From: Paracoccaceae bacterium | Lineage (GTDB): Bacteria; Pseudomonadota; Alphaproteobacteria; Rhodobacterales; Rhodobacteraceae | Length of the DNA stretch: 64,000 nt | Assembly: GCA_027486345.1 (NCBI GenBank) | Contig: JAIXPH010000062.1 | Location: 1 to 64,000 of the forward strand | Direction: 5' to 3' | Shown here: positions 47,333-55,021 of the stretch, piece after piece | How the letters are laid out: each line of letters starts with the position of its first letter | How positions within the stretch are numbered: the first letter of the stretch is position 1 | Program-made: the position numbers and the translations under genes | Notes under the pieces: generated by a model | What the model saw: the letters and a program-made list of their open reading frames with translations, nothing else | Databases searched by the model: none | Told to the model about the DNA's origin: nothing

Positions 47333-48601
47333 ATGGCCCGCAATCCCGAAAAACGTCGCCGCAAGGCCGAGGTTCAGGCCGTTGAACCTCCGGTGGAAAC
47401 GCCGAAAGCCCGCCGCCAGCGCAAGGCGGCAGAGGTTGCAGCGGCCCCCGCCGCACCCGTCATCACCGATCCGATGGATGCCCGCACCCCGCCGAGCGCC
47501 AATGGCGGCTGGTCGGAAACGGTGCAGATGGTGCAAGGGGCCTATGTGGTGCCAACCTCTGGCCGGGGTCTGGTGCAGGTCGGCGGCGTCTTTGATGCCG
47601 ACCGGGGCTTCGTGCATCAGGCGGTGCATTGGCGGCGGGGGCGGGCGCTGTTGGAGCCGATCCGCCCGCGCCGCGTGCCGGTGGAAGGCGCGGAAACCCT
47701 GCCGGGGCGCTGGCTCTGGGGCGGTATCCTGCTTAACCACTTCGGCCATTTCCTGACCGAAAGCACCCCGCGCCTCTGGGGGTTGGCGGCAGTCGATGGT
47801 CCGCTGGATGGCATCCTCTTCCTGCACAAGCGCAACGCCGAGGTGATCCCCCTGCACAGCACCTTCCTGCGGCTGTTGGGGCATGACCTGCCGATCCGCG
47901 TGGTGGAAAAGGTCACGAAGGTTGAGGAGTTGCACATCCCCGGCCAGGGCTTTGGCATCGGGCGCATCTCTGCCGGGACCAACCGCTTCCGCGAGGTGTT
48001 CCGCACCACCTTCGCCCGCGACATCGCGCCAGACGGGCCGGAGCGTCTGTATATCTCGCGCTCCGCCCTTGGCCCCAAACGCGGCGGAGTGATCGGTGAG
48101 GTGTTCATCGAAGAGCATCTGGCCAAGCACGGCTATGAGGTGTTCCACCCCCAGCACCATTCGCTTGAGGTGCAGATCGCCCGTTATCGCGCCGCCAAGG
48201 ACATCATCGCGCTGGATGGTTCCGCCCTGCATCTGGCGGCATTTTGCGCCACGCCGGGGCAGCGCGTCGCGATGGTGCGGCGGCGGAATTCGTCGGTGTC
48301 AAAGGCCATCGGCATCCACATCGCCGCCTTCACCGGGCGCGGGGCGGATGTGATCGACGCCATCCAGACCGATTGGGTGCTGAAGGCCAAGGGCAATGCC
48401 GACCGCTTTTCGATGGGCGAGTTGAACATGCCCGATTTGCAGCAGAAACTTCATGCGCTTGGCTATATCGGCGATGACGCGCCGTGGCAGCCCCTGGACC
48501 CCGATTGGCGCGATGGCCAGATTGCCCGCCTGCGCGATGAATACCGCAAGGACTATATCCCCCTGAGGCGCGGCGCAGTTGTAGCAGAGGCGGCGGAGTA
48601 A
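47333..48601 (+). CDS. GT61-like (DUF563) glycosyltransferase
   Basis: This 422-residue protein starts with a very basic tail (NPEKRRRKAEV) and an Ala/Pro linker, then a DUF563/GT61 domain (about 100-350). Marks are NHFGHFLTESTPRLWGL, ERLYISRSALGPKRGG, and the late LDGSALHLAAFCATPG, which fits the GT61 acidic/His site. Such enzymes act in capsule or extracellular polysaccharide synthesis. It begins one base after the GT92-like gene and three bases before the sulfotransferase, so all three form one operon. Confidence 0.87.
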   Translation: MARNPEKRRRKAEVQAVEPPVETPKARRQRKAAEVAAAPAAPVITDPMDARTPPSANGGWSETVQMVQGAYVVPTSGRGLVQVGGVFDADRGFVHQAVHWRRGRALLEPIRPRRVPVEGAETLPGRWLWGGILLNHFGHFLTESTPRLWGLAAVDGPLDGILFLHKRNAEVIPLHSTFLRLLGHDLPIRVVEKVTKVEELHIPGQGFGIGRISAGTNRFREVFRTTFARDIAPDGPERLYISRSALGPKRGGVIGEVFIEEHLAKHGYEVFHPQHHSLEVQIARYRAAKDIIALDGSALHLAAFCATPGQRVAMVRRRNSSVSKAIGIHIAAFTGRGADVIDAIQTDWVLKAKGNADRFSMGELNMPDLQQKLHALGYIGDDAPWQPLDPDWRDGQIARLRDEYRKDYIPLRRGAVVAEAAE

Positions 48602-48604
48602 GCG

Positions 48605-49441
48605 ATGATCCTGATGCAACCCGACCTTGCTGCACGCCCCGCGCCCATCAACGCCGACAGCTTCAAGCCGGAACTGTCCACGGCGGAGTCATCCGACCTG
48701 CCCAAGTTGATGGCCCCGGTGCGGCTGGAGACGCGGCGCGAAAGAACCACCCGCATTTTCCAGATCGGCTTCAACAAATGCGGCACGCGCAGTCTTTATC
48801 GGTTCCTGCAACGCTCGGGCATCCAAGCCGCGCATTTCAACCGGGGGCTGCTCGCATGGTCCATTCAGGACAACATCGCGCATGGCCGCAAACCGCTGCA
48901 CGGGCGGATTGACCAATGGGTCGCCTATACCGACATCCAGCAGGTCACCCGCGAAGTGGCCATCGAAGGCGTGCGCTACTTCCGTGAATTGTATCACTAC
49001 TACCCCAATTCCTATTTCATCCTGAACACCCGCGACAAGGCTGCGTGGATCAAGTCGCGCTTGGCCCACGGCGCGGGCTTCTACGCCCGCCGCTATGCCC
49101 GCGCGCTGGGGGTGGAGTCTGAGGAAGAGGTCGTCGCCGCATGGAGCGCGGATTGGGACCGCCACCACGCGGAGGTGCAAGAGTTCTTCGCCGACAAGCC
49201 CGGCCGCCTGCTGGTCTATGACATCAAGACCTCAAAACCGCAGGAGATGGTGGATTTCCTCTCCCCCGATTTCCTGACGCGGGTTGAGGATTTCCGCCAT
49301 GAGGGCGACACGGCCAACGTCGATCCCGAACGCTATCGCGGCAACCGTCCGGTCAAGCACACGGCTGAGGCATCGGAAAAGCCGCGCCGCAAGAAAAAGC
49401 GACTGGAACGGAAACGCGCACGCGAGGCAAAGGCGACGTAG
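48605..49441 (+). CDS. Sulfotransferase-family protein
   Basis: This 278-residue protein has a PAPS-type loop IFQIGFNKCGTRSLYRFL (about 55-72), an Arg/Ser region (FILNTRDKAAWIKSR) that fits 3'-phosphate binding, and a very basic C-terminus (EKPRRKKKRLERKRARE). It probably sulfates the glycan made by the two upstream glycosyltransferases. It is the last gene of the three-gene operon; its stop is three bases from the stop of the convergent gene. Confidence 0.85.
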   Translation: MILMQPDLAARPAPINADSFKPELSTAESSDLPKLMAPVRLETRRERTTRIFQIGFNKCGTRSLYRFLQRSGIQAAHFNRGLLAWSIQDNIAHGRKPLHGRIDQWVAYTDIQQVTREVAIEGVRYFRELYHYYPNSYFILNTRDKAAWIKSRLAHGAGFYARRYARALGVESEEEVVAAWSADWDRHHAEVQEFFADKPGRLLVYDIKTSKPQEMVDFLSPDFLTRVEDFRHEGDTANVDPERYRGNRPVKHTAEASEKPRRKKKRLERKRAREAKAT

Positions 49442-49444
49442 CGC

Positions 49445-50425
49445 TCAATCCTCGGCCCATGCCCCGGCATCGGCGCGTTCGGCGGGGGTGGCGTAATGGG
49501 CGTGCAGGCGCCCATAAAGCCGCCGTGCGCGGGGCAGGTTGACGCGGGTGTTCAGCGCCCGGCACAGCACCCAGAGCCGCCGCTGGCTTTGCGCGGCCTC
49601 GGTCCGTGCCAGCAATTCCTTCAGGAACGGCAGGTTCCGCAGCCGTCGCCGCCAGAGGCGGGCAAAAATGTGCGGGGTCAGCGTGCCTTCGCAGGCTTCG
49701 GTCAAGAGACGCGGCAGCACCCCCATCGAGGTCAGCGCATCCTCCAGCCGGTTGCCCGCAAAGCGCGCGCGCAGGTGGTGGACATGCGGCCCCCGGAACA
49801 GCGCGGCATGGATGAGGTCGGCCTTCAACGCCGGATCATAGATCAACCAGACCGCTGCAGCCCCTTCGACCATGTCGGGGGCAAAGCCGTAACGGCTGGT
49901 GAAATCCAAGCGTCGCAGACGGGCGAAACGGTCATCCCATCCCGTCACCGCCGGGTCCAATGTGGCGCGCGGCTGCACCGCCAGAACCACCGCCCCCGGC
50001 GCGCAGACGGCAAAGGCGCAGGCGGCATGCGCCCCGCTGCCGGTGCCGTAAAACAGCACGTTGTCGAAATCCTCGAAGAACCCTTCATCCACCAGACGGT
50101 CAAAGTAGCGATAGACCCGGTCATCCCTGAACCACGTCTCGCCGTCCGAGATCAGGCACAGATGCGACCACCCGCGCTGCGCGGCGACGGAATGGCCAAA
50201 GGACAACTGACCCTCGCGCGCCAGAATGCTGTCCAATGTCTCGAAGGTGACGACCAGCGCGGGACCGTCATCGTGAAACCATGCCCAGTGCCGGTCGCCC
50301 ACCGGTTCGAAATAGCCCACTTCGGCGCACCGCGCTTCCATGGCCTGACACCAGCGGTCCCGGTCAGAGGGGGCGGTCACCGCGTGCCGGGTGTCCTGTG
50401 CGGGGGTCTCTGCCTCGTCCGACAT
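49445..50425 (-). CDS. Alpha/beta-hydrolase-fold-like protein, unknown function
   Basis: This 326-residue protein has a central stretch VLFYGTGSGAHAACAFAVCAPG that looks like a nucleophile elbow (shown in short as YGTGSGAHAA), followed by VLAVQPRATLDP. Similar Rhodobacterales proteins are often named phosphoadenosine phosphosulfate reductase, but the ECGIH-type Cys motif of that enzyme is missing. No function is assigned. It lies in the glycan block, convergent with the sulfotransferase and downstream of a GT92-like gene on its own strand. The ATG at 50425 is preferred over the longer frame. Confidence 0.65.
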   Translation of the reverse strand: MSDEAETPAQDTRHAVTAPSDRDRWCQAMEARCAEVGYFEPVGDRHWAWFHDDGPALVVTFETLDSILAREGQLSFGHSVAAQRGWSHLCLISDGETWFRDDRVYRYFDRLVDEGFFEDFDNVLFYGTGSGAHAACAFAVCAPGAVVLAVQPRATLDPAVTGWDDRFARLRRLDFTSRYGFAPDMVEGAAAVWLIYDPALKADLIHAALFRGPHVHHLRARFAGNRLEDALTSMGVLPRLLTEACEGTLTPHIFARLWRRRLRNLPFLKELLARTEAAQSQRRLWVLCRALNTRVNLPRARRLYGRLHAHYATPAERADAGAWAED

Positions 50426-50591
50426 GTGCCTGCCTTGTCGCCGTTCTGTGTCGCCATTCTGCCGATCTGCGCGCCTGCCCCACAAGGCAGACGGCACCGC
50501 CACCACGTTCACCCGGAACCGGGCGGGCGGGCAAGGTGGCATGGTGGAAACAATCGCTCCGCTCCGTTTCCGGGTTTCACCCGCGCGCCCG

Positions 50592-51590
50592 TCACCCGCG
50601 CGAATGCACCCAGATCAGCCGCGCCTCCTCTGCCGTCAGCACGCGCGAGGGCGGCACCAGCAGCAGCCGCCCGAACAGCGCACGCCACGGCTCCTCCTCC
50701 ATCATCTGGGAAAACCGCTTTTGCCGCCAGCGGAACGCCGCCTTGTGCAGCGCGGCCAGTTCGGGGTCGGCGTGCAATTCCGCCCGCACCGCGCGGCTGT
50801 CCACGTTCAGCGAGGACCGATCCTCCACCGCGCTGAAATTGCGCTCCACCCAGTAGCCGGTGTCAAACCCCGCCGCATCGCGGTTGGCGCGGCCCCGGTC
50901 GCATTTCAGAAGATACCCCTCCATCGTGCCGATGGCGTAATGGTTCAACTGCACCAGCCCGCAATTGTCTTGCCCCAAGGGCGAAAACAGCCGCGCCGGA
51001 CCCTCGGGCATCGCCCGCCCCGATCCGTCATGCCAGCGTTGCCCCTGATGGCCGCCGCGCGGGCGGTGGATGCCGGGTTTGGGAAACAGCGCCGTGCGGA
51101 ACAGCGTCTTGAACATCTGCGCCCGCCACGGCCAGTAGAGCACCGGAGGGGCCGCGCGCAGAAAGGTTTCCGTCACCGGCGCGTCGGTCTGCTGCACGAT
51201 CCCGCCATTGCCGAACATCCGCCACGTCAGGCTGATCGCATCGGTCTGGGGCAGGGCGTCCAGCAAGGCCCCCACCGTATGATCCCCCACATGCACCGCC
51301 AGAAATTCGTCAATGTCGATGGCTGCCGCCCAATCGGCCGCCTTGAACAGAGGGTGCTTCTCGGCCTTTTTCAGCGCCTCGAAATGCGCGCCCTTCTCGT
51401 GCGGGCCGGGGTTGGGGACATGGGTCAGCCAGCCCATCGCCGCCAGACGGTCCAGCATCGCATCGGTGCCATCCTGACACTCGTTGGAAAACACCAGAAA
51501 ATCGGTGAAGCCAGTGGCGCGGTGATGCGCCAGCCATTCGATCAGGAAGGCCCCCTCGTTCCGCACCGTCAGGATTGCCAGCACCCGCAC
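50592..51590 (-). CDS. GT92/GT2-like glycosyltransferase
   Basis: This 332-residue protein matches the C-terminal domain of the enzyme at 45142. The N-terminal motif is ILTVRNEGAFLIEWLAHH, the metal motif is AIDIDEFLAV, and LTWRMFGNGG and LVQLNHYAI match the same positions of its paralogue. It lacks the sulfotransferase-like N-terminus. It probably adds a sugar to the same or a related surface glycan. It is divergent from the MoxR gene with 153 bp between. Confidence 0.87.
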   Translation of the reverse strand: MRVLAILTVRNEGAFLIEWLAHHRATGFTDFLVFSNECQDGTDAMLDRLAAMGWLTHVPNPGPHEKGAHFEALKKAEKHPLFKAADWAAAIDIDEFLAVHVGDHTVGALLDALPQTDAISLTWRMFGNGGIVQQTDAPVTETFLRAAPPVLYWPWRAQMFKTLFRTALFPKPGIHRPRGGHQGQRWHDGSGRAMPEGPARLFSPLGQDNCGLVQLNHYAIGTMEGYLLKCDRGRANRDAAGFDTGYWVERNFSAVEDRSSLNVDSRAVRAELHADPELAALHKAAFRWRQKRFSQMMEEEPWRALFGRLLLVPPSRVLTAEEARLIWVHSRG

Positions 51591-51743
51591 CCCAGTCCCC
51601 TTTCACGTTCACCTCCTTGGGTTACCACGCCGCGCCCTGCGGTCAAACGCTGCGCTTGCACTTTGGTCGCATCCCGGCCCCCCCACGCTTGACCCCACCC
51701 CGGCGCGGGGCCAAGCATGGCACAGCACAACAGGGGGCCGCGC

Positions 51744-52652
51744 ATGACCACGATACCGTCCAGCATCGACGCGGTGGAAACGCTTCTGGCGGGCCAAGGC
51801 TATGTCGCCAGCCGCGCCCTTGCCACGGTGGTGTTCCTGTCCCTGCGCCTGAACCGCCCCCTGTTCCTTGAGGGAGAGGCCGGGGTCGGCAAGACCGAGA
51901 TCGCCAAGACCCTTGCCGCCGCCCTTGGCCGCCGCCTGATCCGGCTGCAATGCTATGAGGGGCTGGATGCCTCGTCCGCCGTGTGTGAATGGAACTTCGC
52001 CGCCCAGATGATCGCCATCCGCACCGCCGAGGCGGGCGGGGGCGCGGATCGTGACGCGCTGAAGGCGGAACTGTTCACCGAAGACTATCTGATCGAACGC
52101 CCGCTCTTGCAGGCGATGCGCCCGCAACCCGGCGGCGCGCCGATCCTCTTGATCGACGAGTTGGACCGCACAGATGAACCTTTTGAGGCGTTCCTGCTGG
52201 AGGCGCTGTCGGATTTTCAGGTCACCATCCCCGAACTCGGCACTATCCGCGCGCCGGAACCGCCCATCGTGATCCTGACCTCAAACCGCACGCGCGAGGT
52301 GCATGACGCGCTGAAAAGGCGGTGTCTGTATCACTGGGTCGATTACCCCGACTTTGACCGCGAACACGCCATCCTGAAATCCCGCGCGCCCGAGGCGCAA
52401 GAGACGCTCAGCCGTGAGGTGGTGGCCTTTGTCCAGCGTCTGCGGCGTGAAGACCTGTTCAAGCGCCCCGGTGTCGCTGAAACCATCGACTGGGCGAAAT
52501 GCCTGCTGGCCCTTGATGTCATCACCCTTTCGCCCGAGGTCATCGCTGACACGCTGGGGGCGATCCTGAAATATCAGGATGATATCCAGAAGATCCAAGG
52601 CTCCGAGGCCAAGAAACTGCTGGAAGAGGTCCGCAAGGGGCTGTCGGCGTGA
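51744..52652 (+). CDS. MoxR-family AAA+ ATPase (CoxD-like)
   Basis: This 302-residue AAA+ ATPase has Walker A FLEGEAGVGKTEIAK, Walker B PILLIDELDRTDEPFEAF and sensor TSNRTREVHDALKRRC. MoxR proteins act as chaperones with a von Willebrand partner to insert metal cofactors. In CO dehydrogenase clusters CoxD does so with CoxE. The CoxE-like gene here is 0.9 kb downstream, separated by a sulfotransferase-like gene. I chose the ATG at 51744. Confidence 0.92.
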   Translation: MTTIPSSIDAVETLLAGQGYVASRALATVVFLSLRLNRPLFLEGEAGVGKTEIAKTLAAALGRRLIRLQCYEGLDASSAVCEWNFAAQMIAIRTAEAGGGADRDALKAELFTEDYLIERPLLQAMRPQPGGAPILLIDELDRTDEPFEAFLLEALSDFQVTIPELGTIRAPEPPIVILTSNRTREVHDALKRRCLYHWVDYPDFDREHAILKSRAPEAQETLSREVVAFVQRLRREDLFKRPGVAETIDWAKCLLALDVITLSPEVIADTLGAILKYQDDIQKIQGSEAKKLLEEVRKGLSA

Positions 52653-52748
52653 CAGGTGCTGTCAAACAGCCTTTGCCTGCTTGTCTTGGCCCAAGGGTCG
52701 CGTCATGTTTGGTATCTGTAACGAGTAGCCGTCCAGAAAGGCCAGGGT

Positions 52749-53567
52749 GTGGTCAGCGTCCCGATTTCCCCAGAGTTTCCCGAAACGGGCATGCAGGTCC
52801 TCCCCGGACCGCGGCGCATCCGGCGCTTTCAGGTGATCGGGGAACGCTGTTCCGGCACCAATTACGTGGCCTCGCTTTTGCGCGCGAATGTGCCGCTGGA
52901 ACCCACCGACATGCTGGGCTGGAAGCACGGCCATCCCTCGCTGCTGGCGATCCCCGCCGATTTGGTGGTGGTGCTGGTGGTGCGCCGGGCGGAGGATTGG
53001 GTGCGCTCGATGTTCGCGCGGCCTTGGCACACCACCCCCGCGATGCAGAGGCTGGAGGCGTCGGATTTCCTGCGCGCGCCATGGGAGACCGTGGTGGACC
53101 ATCCCCGCATCCTTGGCCCCGGCTTTACCGACGATCTGATCGGTCAGCCCTTGCAGGGCGACCGCGATCCCTTGACCGGCTTGCCCTATGCCAACATCGC
53201 CGCCCTGCGCCGGGGCAAGCTGCGCTCGCATCTCTCCTACGCCAACCGGGGCTGTGCCTTTTGTCTGGTGCGGATGGAGCGGGTCGTGGCCGAACCGGAG
53301 CCGTTCGTGGACAGTTTTCGCGCGGGCTTTGGCCTGCGCCCGCGCAAGGTGCCCTTTGTCCCGGTGGATCGCCGCCTTGGCCAACGCTTCAAGGCGCAGG
53401 TCAAGCGGCCCAAGGAACTGGCGCAACTCTCGCCGCAGGACATCGCCTTCCTGCAGGCCTGGGCCGATCCGGAACTCGAGGCTGCCTTGGGCTACGACGA
53501 TTGGGGCCTGATGCGGCGGGCGCAGAAACGTGGCGGCGCCCGGCTGCGGCTGTTGCAATCGGCCTGA
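52749..53567 (+). CDS. Sulfotransferase-like protein
   Basis: This 272-residue protein (GTG start after AAAGG; ATG 52791 is an alternative) has a variant P-loop QVIGERCSGTNYVASLL near residue 30 and VVVLVVRRAEDWVRSMF, the usual pattern of PAPS-binding phosphate sites. Cys-rich NRGCAFCLV is odd. It lies between moxR and coxE-like genes, which are normally adjacent, so it looks inserted. The function is unknown; it might modify a glycan, like the sulfotransferase at 48605. Confidence 0.72.
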   Translation: MVSVPISPEFPETGMQVLPGPRRIRRFQVIGERCSGTNYVASLLRANVPLEPTDMLGWKHGHPSLLAIPADLVVVLVVRRAEDWVRSMFARPWHTTPAMQRLEASDFLRAPWETVVDHPRILGPGFTDDLIGQPLQGDRDPLTGLPYANIAALRRGKLRSHLSYANRGCAFCLVRMERVVAEPEPFVDSFRAGFGLRPRKVPFVPVDRRLGQRFKAQVKRPKELAQLSPQDIAFLQAWADPELEAALGYDDWGLMRRAQKRGGARLRLLQSA

Positions 53568-53589
53568 CCGTTCGGCCCGGGGCGATCTG

Positions 53590-54855
53590 ATGCGATACCC
53601 CACGCTCGACATTCCCGAAGACGGCAAGCTGGCGCGCAACATCGCCCATTTCGCGCGGGCCTTGCGCCGGGCGGGGCTGCCGATCGGGCCGGGGCGGGTG
53701 ATCGACGCGATCCGCGCGGTTGCCGTGGCAGGCTTCACCGAGCGCGCGGATTTCTACTGGACGCTGCACGCCTGTTTCGTCAGCCGCCCCGAGGAACGCG
53801 CCGTCTTTGCGCAGGTGTTCCGCCTTTACTGGCGCGATCCGCAGTTTCTGGAACACATGATGTCGTTGATGCTGCCCGCCATCAAGGGCGCGCAAGAGGA
53901 CCGGCTTGCCGATGCCGCCGAAAAGCGCGCGGCACAGGCGCTGCTGGACGGCATGGCCGAAGACTTGCCCAGCCCCGACCGCGACGACCCCGCCGAGGGC
54001 GACGAGATCGAGATCGACGCCACCGCGACCATGTCCGCCGAGGAACGGCTGCGCACGCTCGACTTTGAACAGATGTCGCTGGCCGAAATTGCCGAGGCCA
54101 AGCGGATGCTGGCGCGGCTGTCGCTGCCCGTGAAACCCCTGTTGACGCGCCGCATGGAGGCCGCCGGGTCCGGTGCCAGAATAGACTCCCGCCGCACCCT
54201 GCGCGCGGCCCTGCGCCGGGGGTGTGAGATCACCGAACTGGCTAAGAAAACCCCGGCGGAACGCTGGCCCAATCTGGTGGTGCTCTGCGACATCTCCGGT
54301 TCCATGAGCCAGTATTCCCGCATGGTGCTGCATTTCGTCCATGCGGTGGCCAACCGGCGCGGGCAGGGCTGGGCACGCGTGCATGCGTTCACCTTCGGTA
54401 CCCGGCTGACCAACATCACCCGCCATCTGCGCACCCGCGATGTGGATGCGGCCCTGCGCGCGGCGGGGGCCGAGGCGCAGGATTGGTCGGGCGGCACGCG
54501 GATCGGCTCCAGCCTGCACGCCTTCAACCGCGATTGGTCGCGCCGGGTCTTGGGGCAGGGGGCGGTGGTCCTGCTGATCACCGATGGCCTCGACCGCGAC
54601 GATGCCGATGCGCTGGCGCATGAGATGCGGCGCCTCCACCTCTCGTGTCGGCGGCTGATCTGGCTGAACCCGCTGCTGCGCTGGGACGGATTCGCCCCGC
54701 GTGCGACAGGCATCAAGGTGATGCTGCCGCATGTCGATGCCTTTCGCGCCGGGCATTCGGTGGATTCGCTCTCGGCCCTTGGACAAGCGATTTCCGACCC
54801 CGGCGATCAGGGCGAAAAGGCGCGGCTGATGCGGATGCTGGGCGATATCGCATAA
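53590..54855 (+). CDS. von Willebrand domain protein, CoxE-like
   Basis: This 421-residue protein has a helical N-terminal part and a C-terminal von Willebrand A domain (about 225-400). The metal-site motif is intact: CDISGSMSQYS, with a later Thr in the RIGSS region and Asp in LITDGLDRD. In Mo-hydroxylase clusters, CoxE works with the MoxR ATPase CoxD to finish the Mo-Cu or Mo-S site. The start at 53590 lies 23 bp after the sulfotransferase-like gene. Confidence 0.92.
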   Translation: MRYPTLDIPEDGKLARNIAHFARALRRAGLPIGPGRVIDAIRAVAVAGFTERADFYWTLHACFVSRPEERAVFAQVFRLYWRDPQFLEHMMSLMLPAIKGAQEDRLADAAEKRAAQALLDGMAEDLPSPDRDDPAEGDEIEIDATATMSAEERLRTLDFEQMSLAEIAEAKRMLARLSLPVKPLLTRRMEAAGSGARIDSRRTLRAALRRGCEITELAKKTPAERWPNLVVLCDISGSMSQYSRMVLHFVHAVANRRGQGWARVHAFTFGTRLTNITRHLRTRDVDAALRAAGAEAQDWSGGTRIGSSLHAFNRDWSRRVLGQGAVVLLITDGLDRDDADALAHEMRRLHLSCRRLIWLNPLLRWDGFAPRATGIKVMLPHVDAFRAGHSVDSLSALGQAISDPGDQGEKARLMRMLGDIA

Positions 54856-54907
54856 CGCTCTGCGGCGGGGGGCAGGAACCTGCCGATAGACCTCGTGTTA
54901 TAGGCGC

Positions 54908-54922
54908 TGATATCGCATATCA
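54908..54922. promoter_or_regulatory. Inverted repeat before the OmpA gene
   Basis: TGATAT-N3-ATATCA lies about 100 bp before the OmpA start, and a second palindrome AAAGCGCTTT follows within 20 bp. They may be operator sites; the binding protein is unknown. Confidence 0.35.
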
Positions 54923-55021
54923 CCGGGAAAGCGCTTTTCTCTGGTCCCGCCGGATGCGTGGTCTTTGGCCTTCGTGCCGCTGCCTCGTGCCCTGCGTCAT
55001 TCGTTCGAAAGGATAGTTTGC

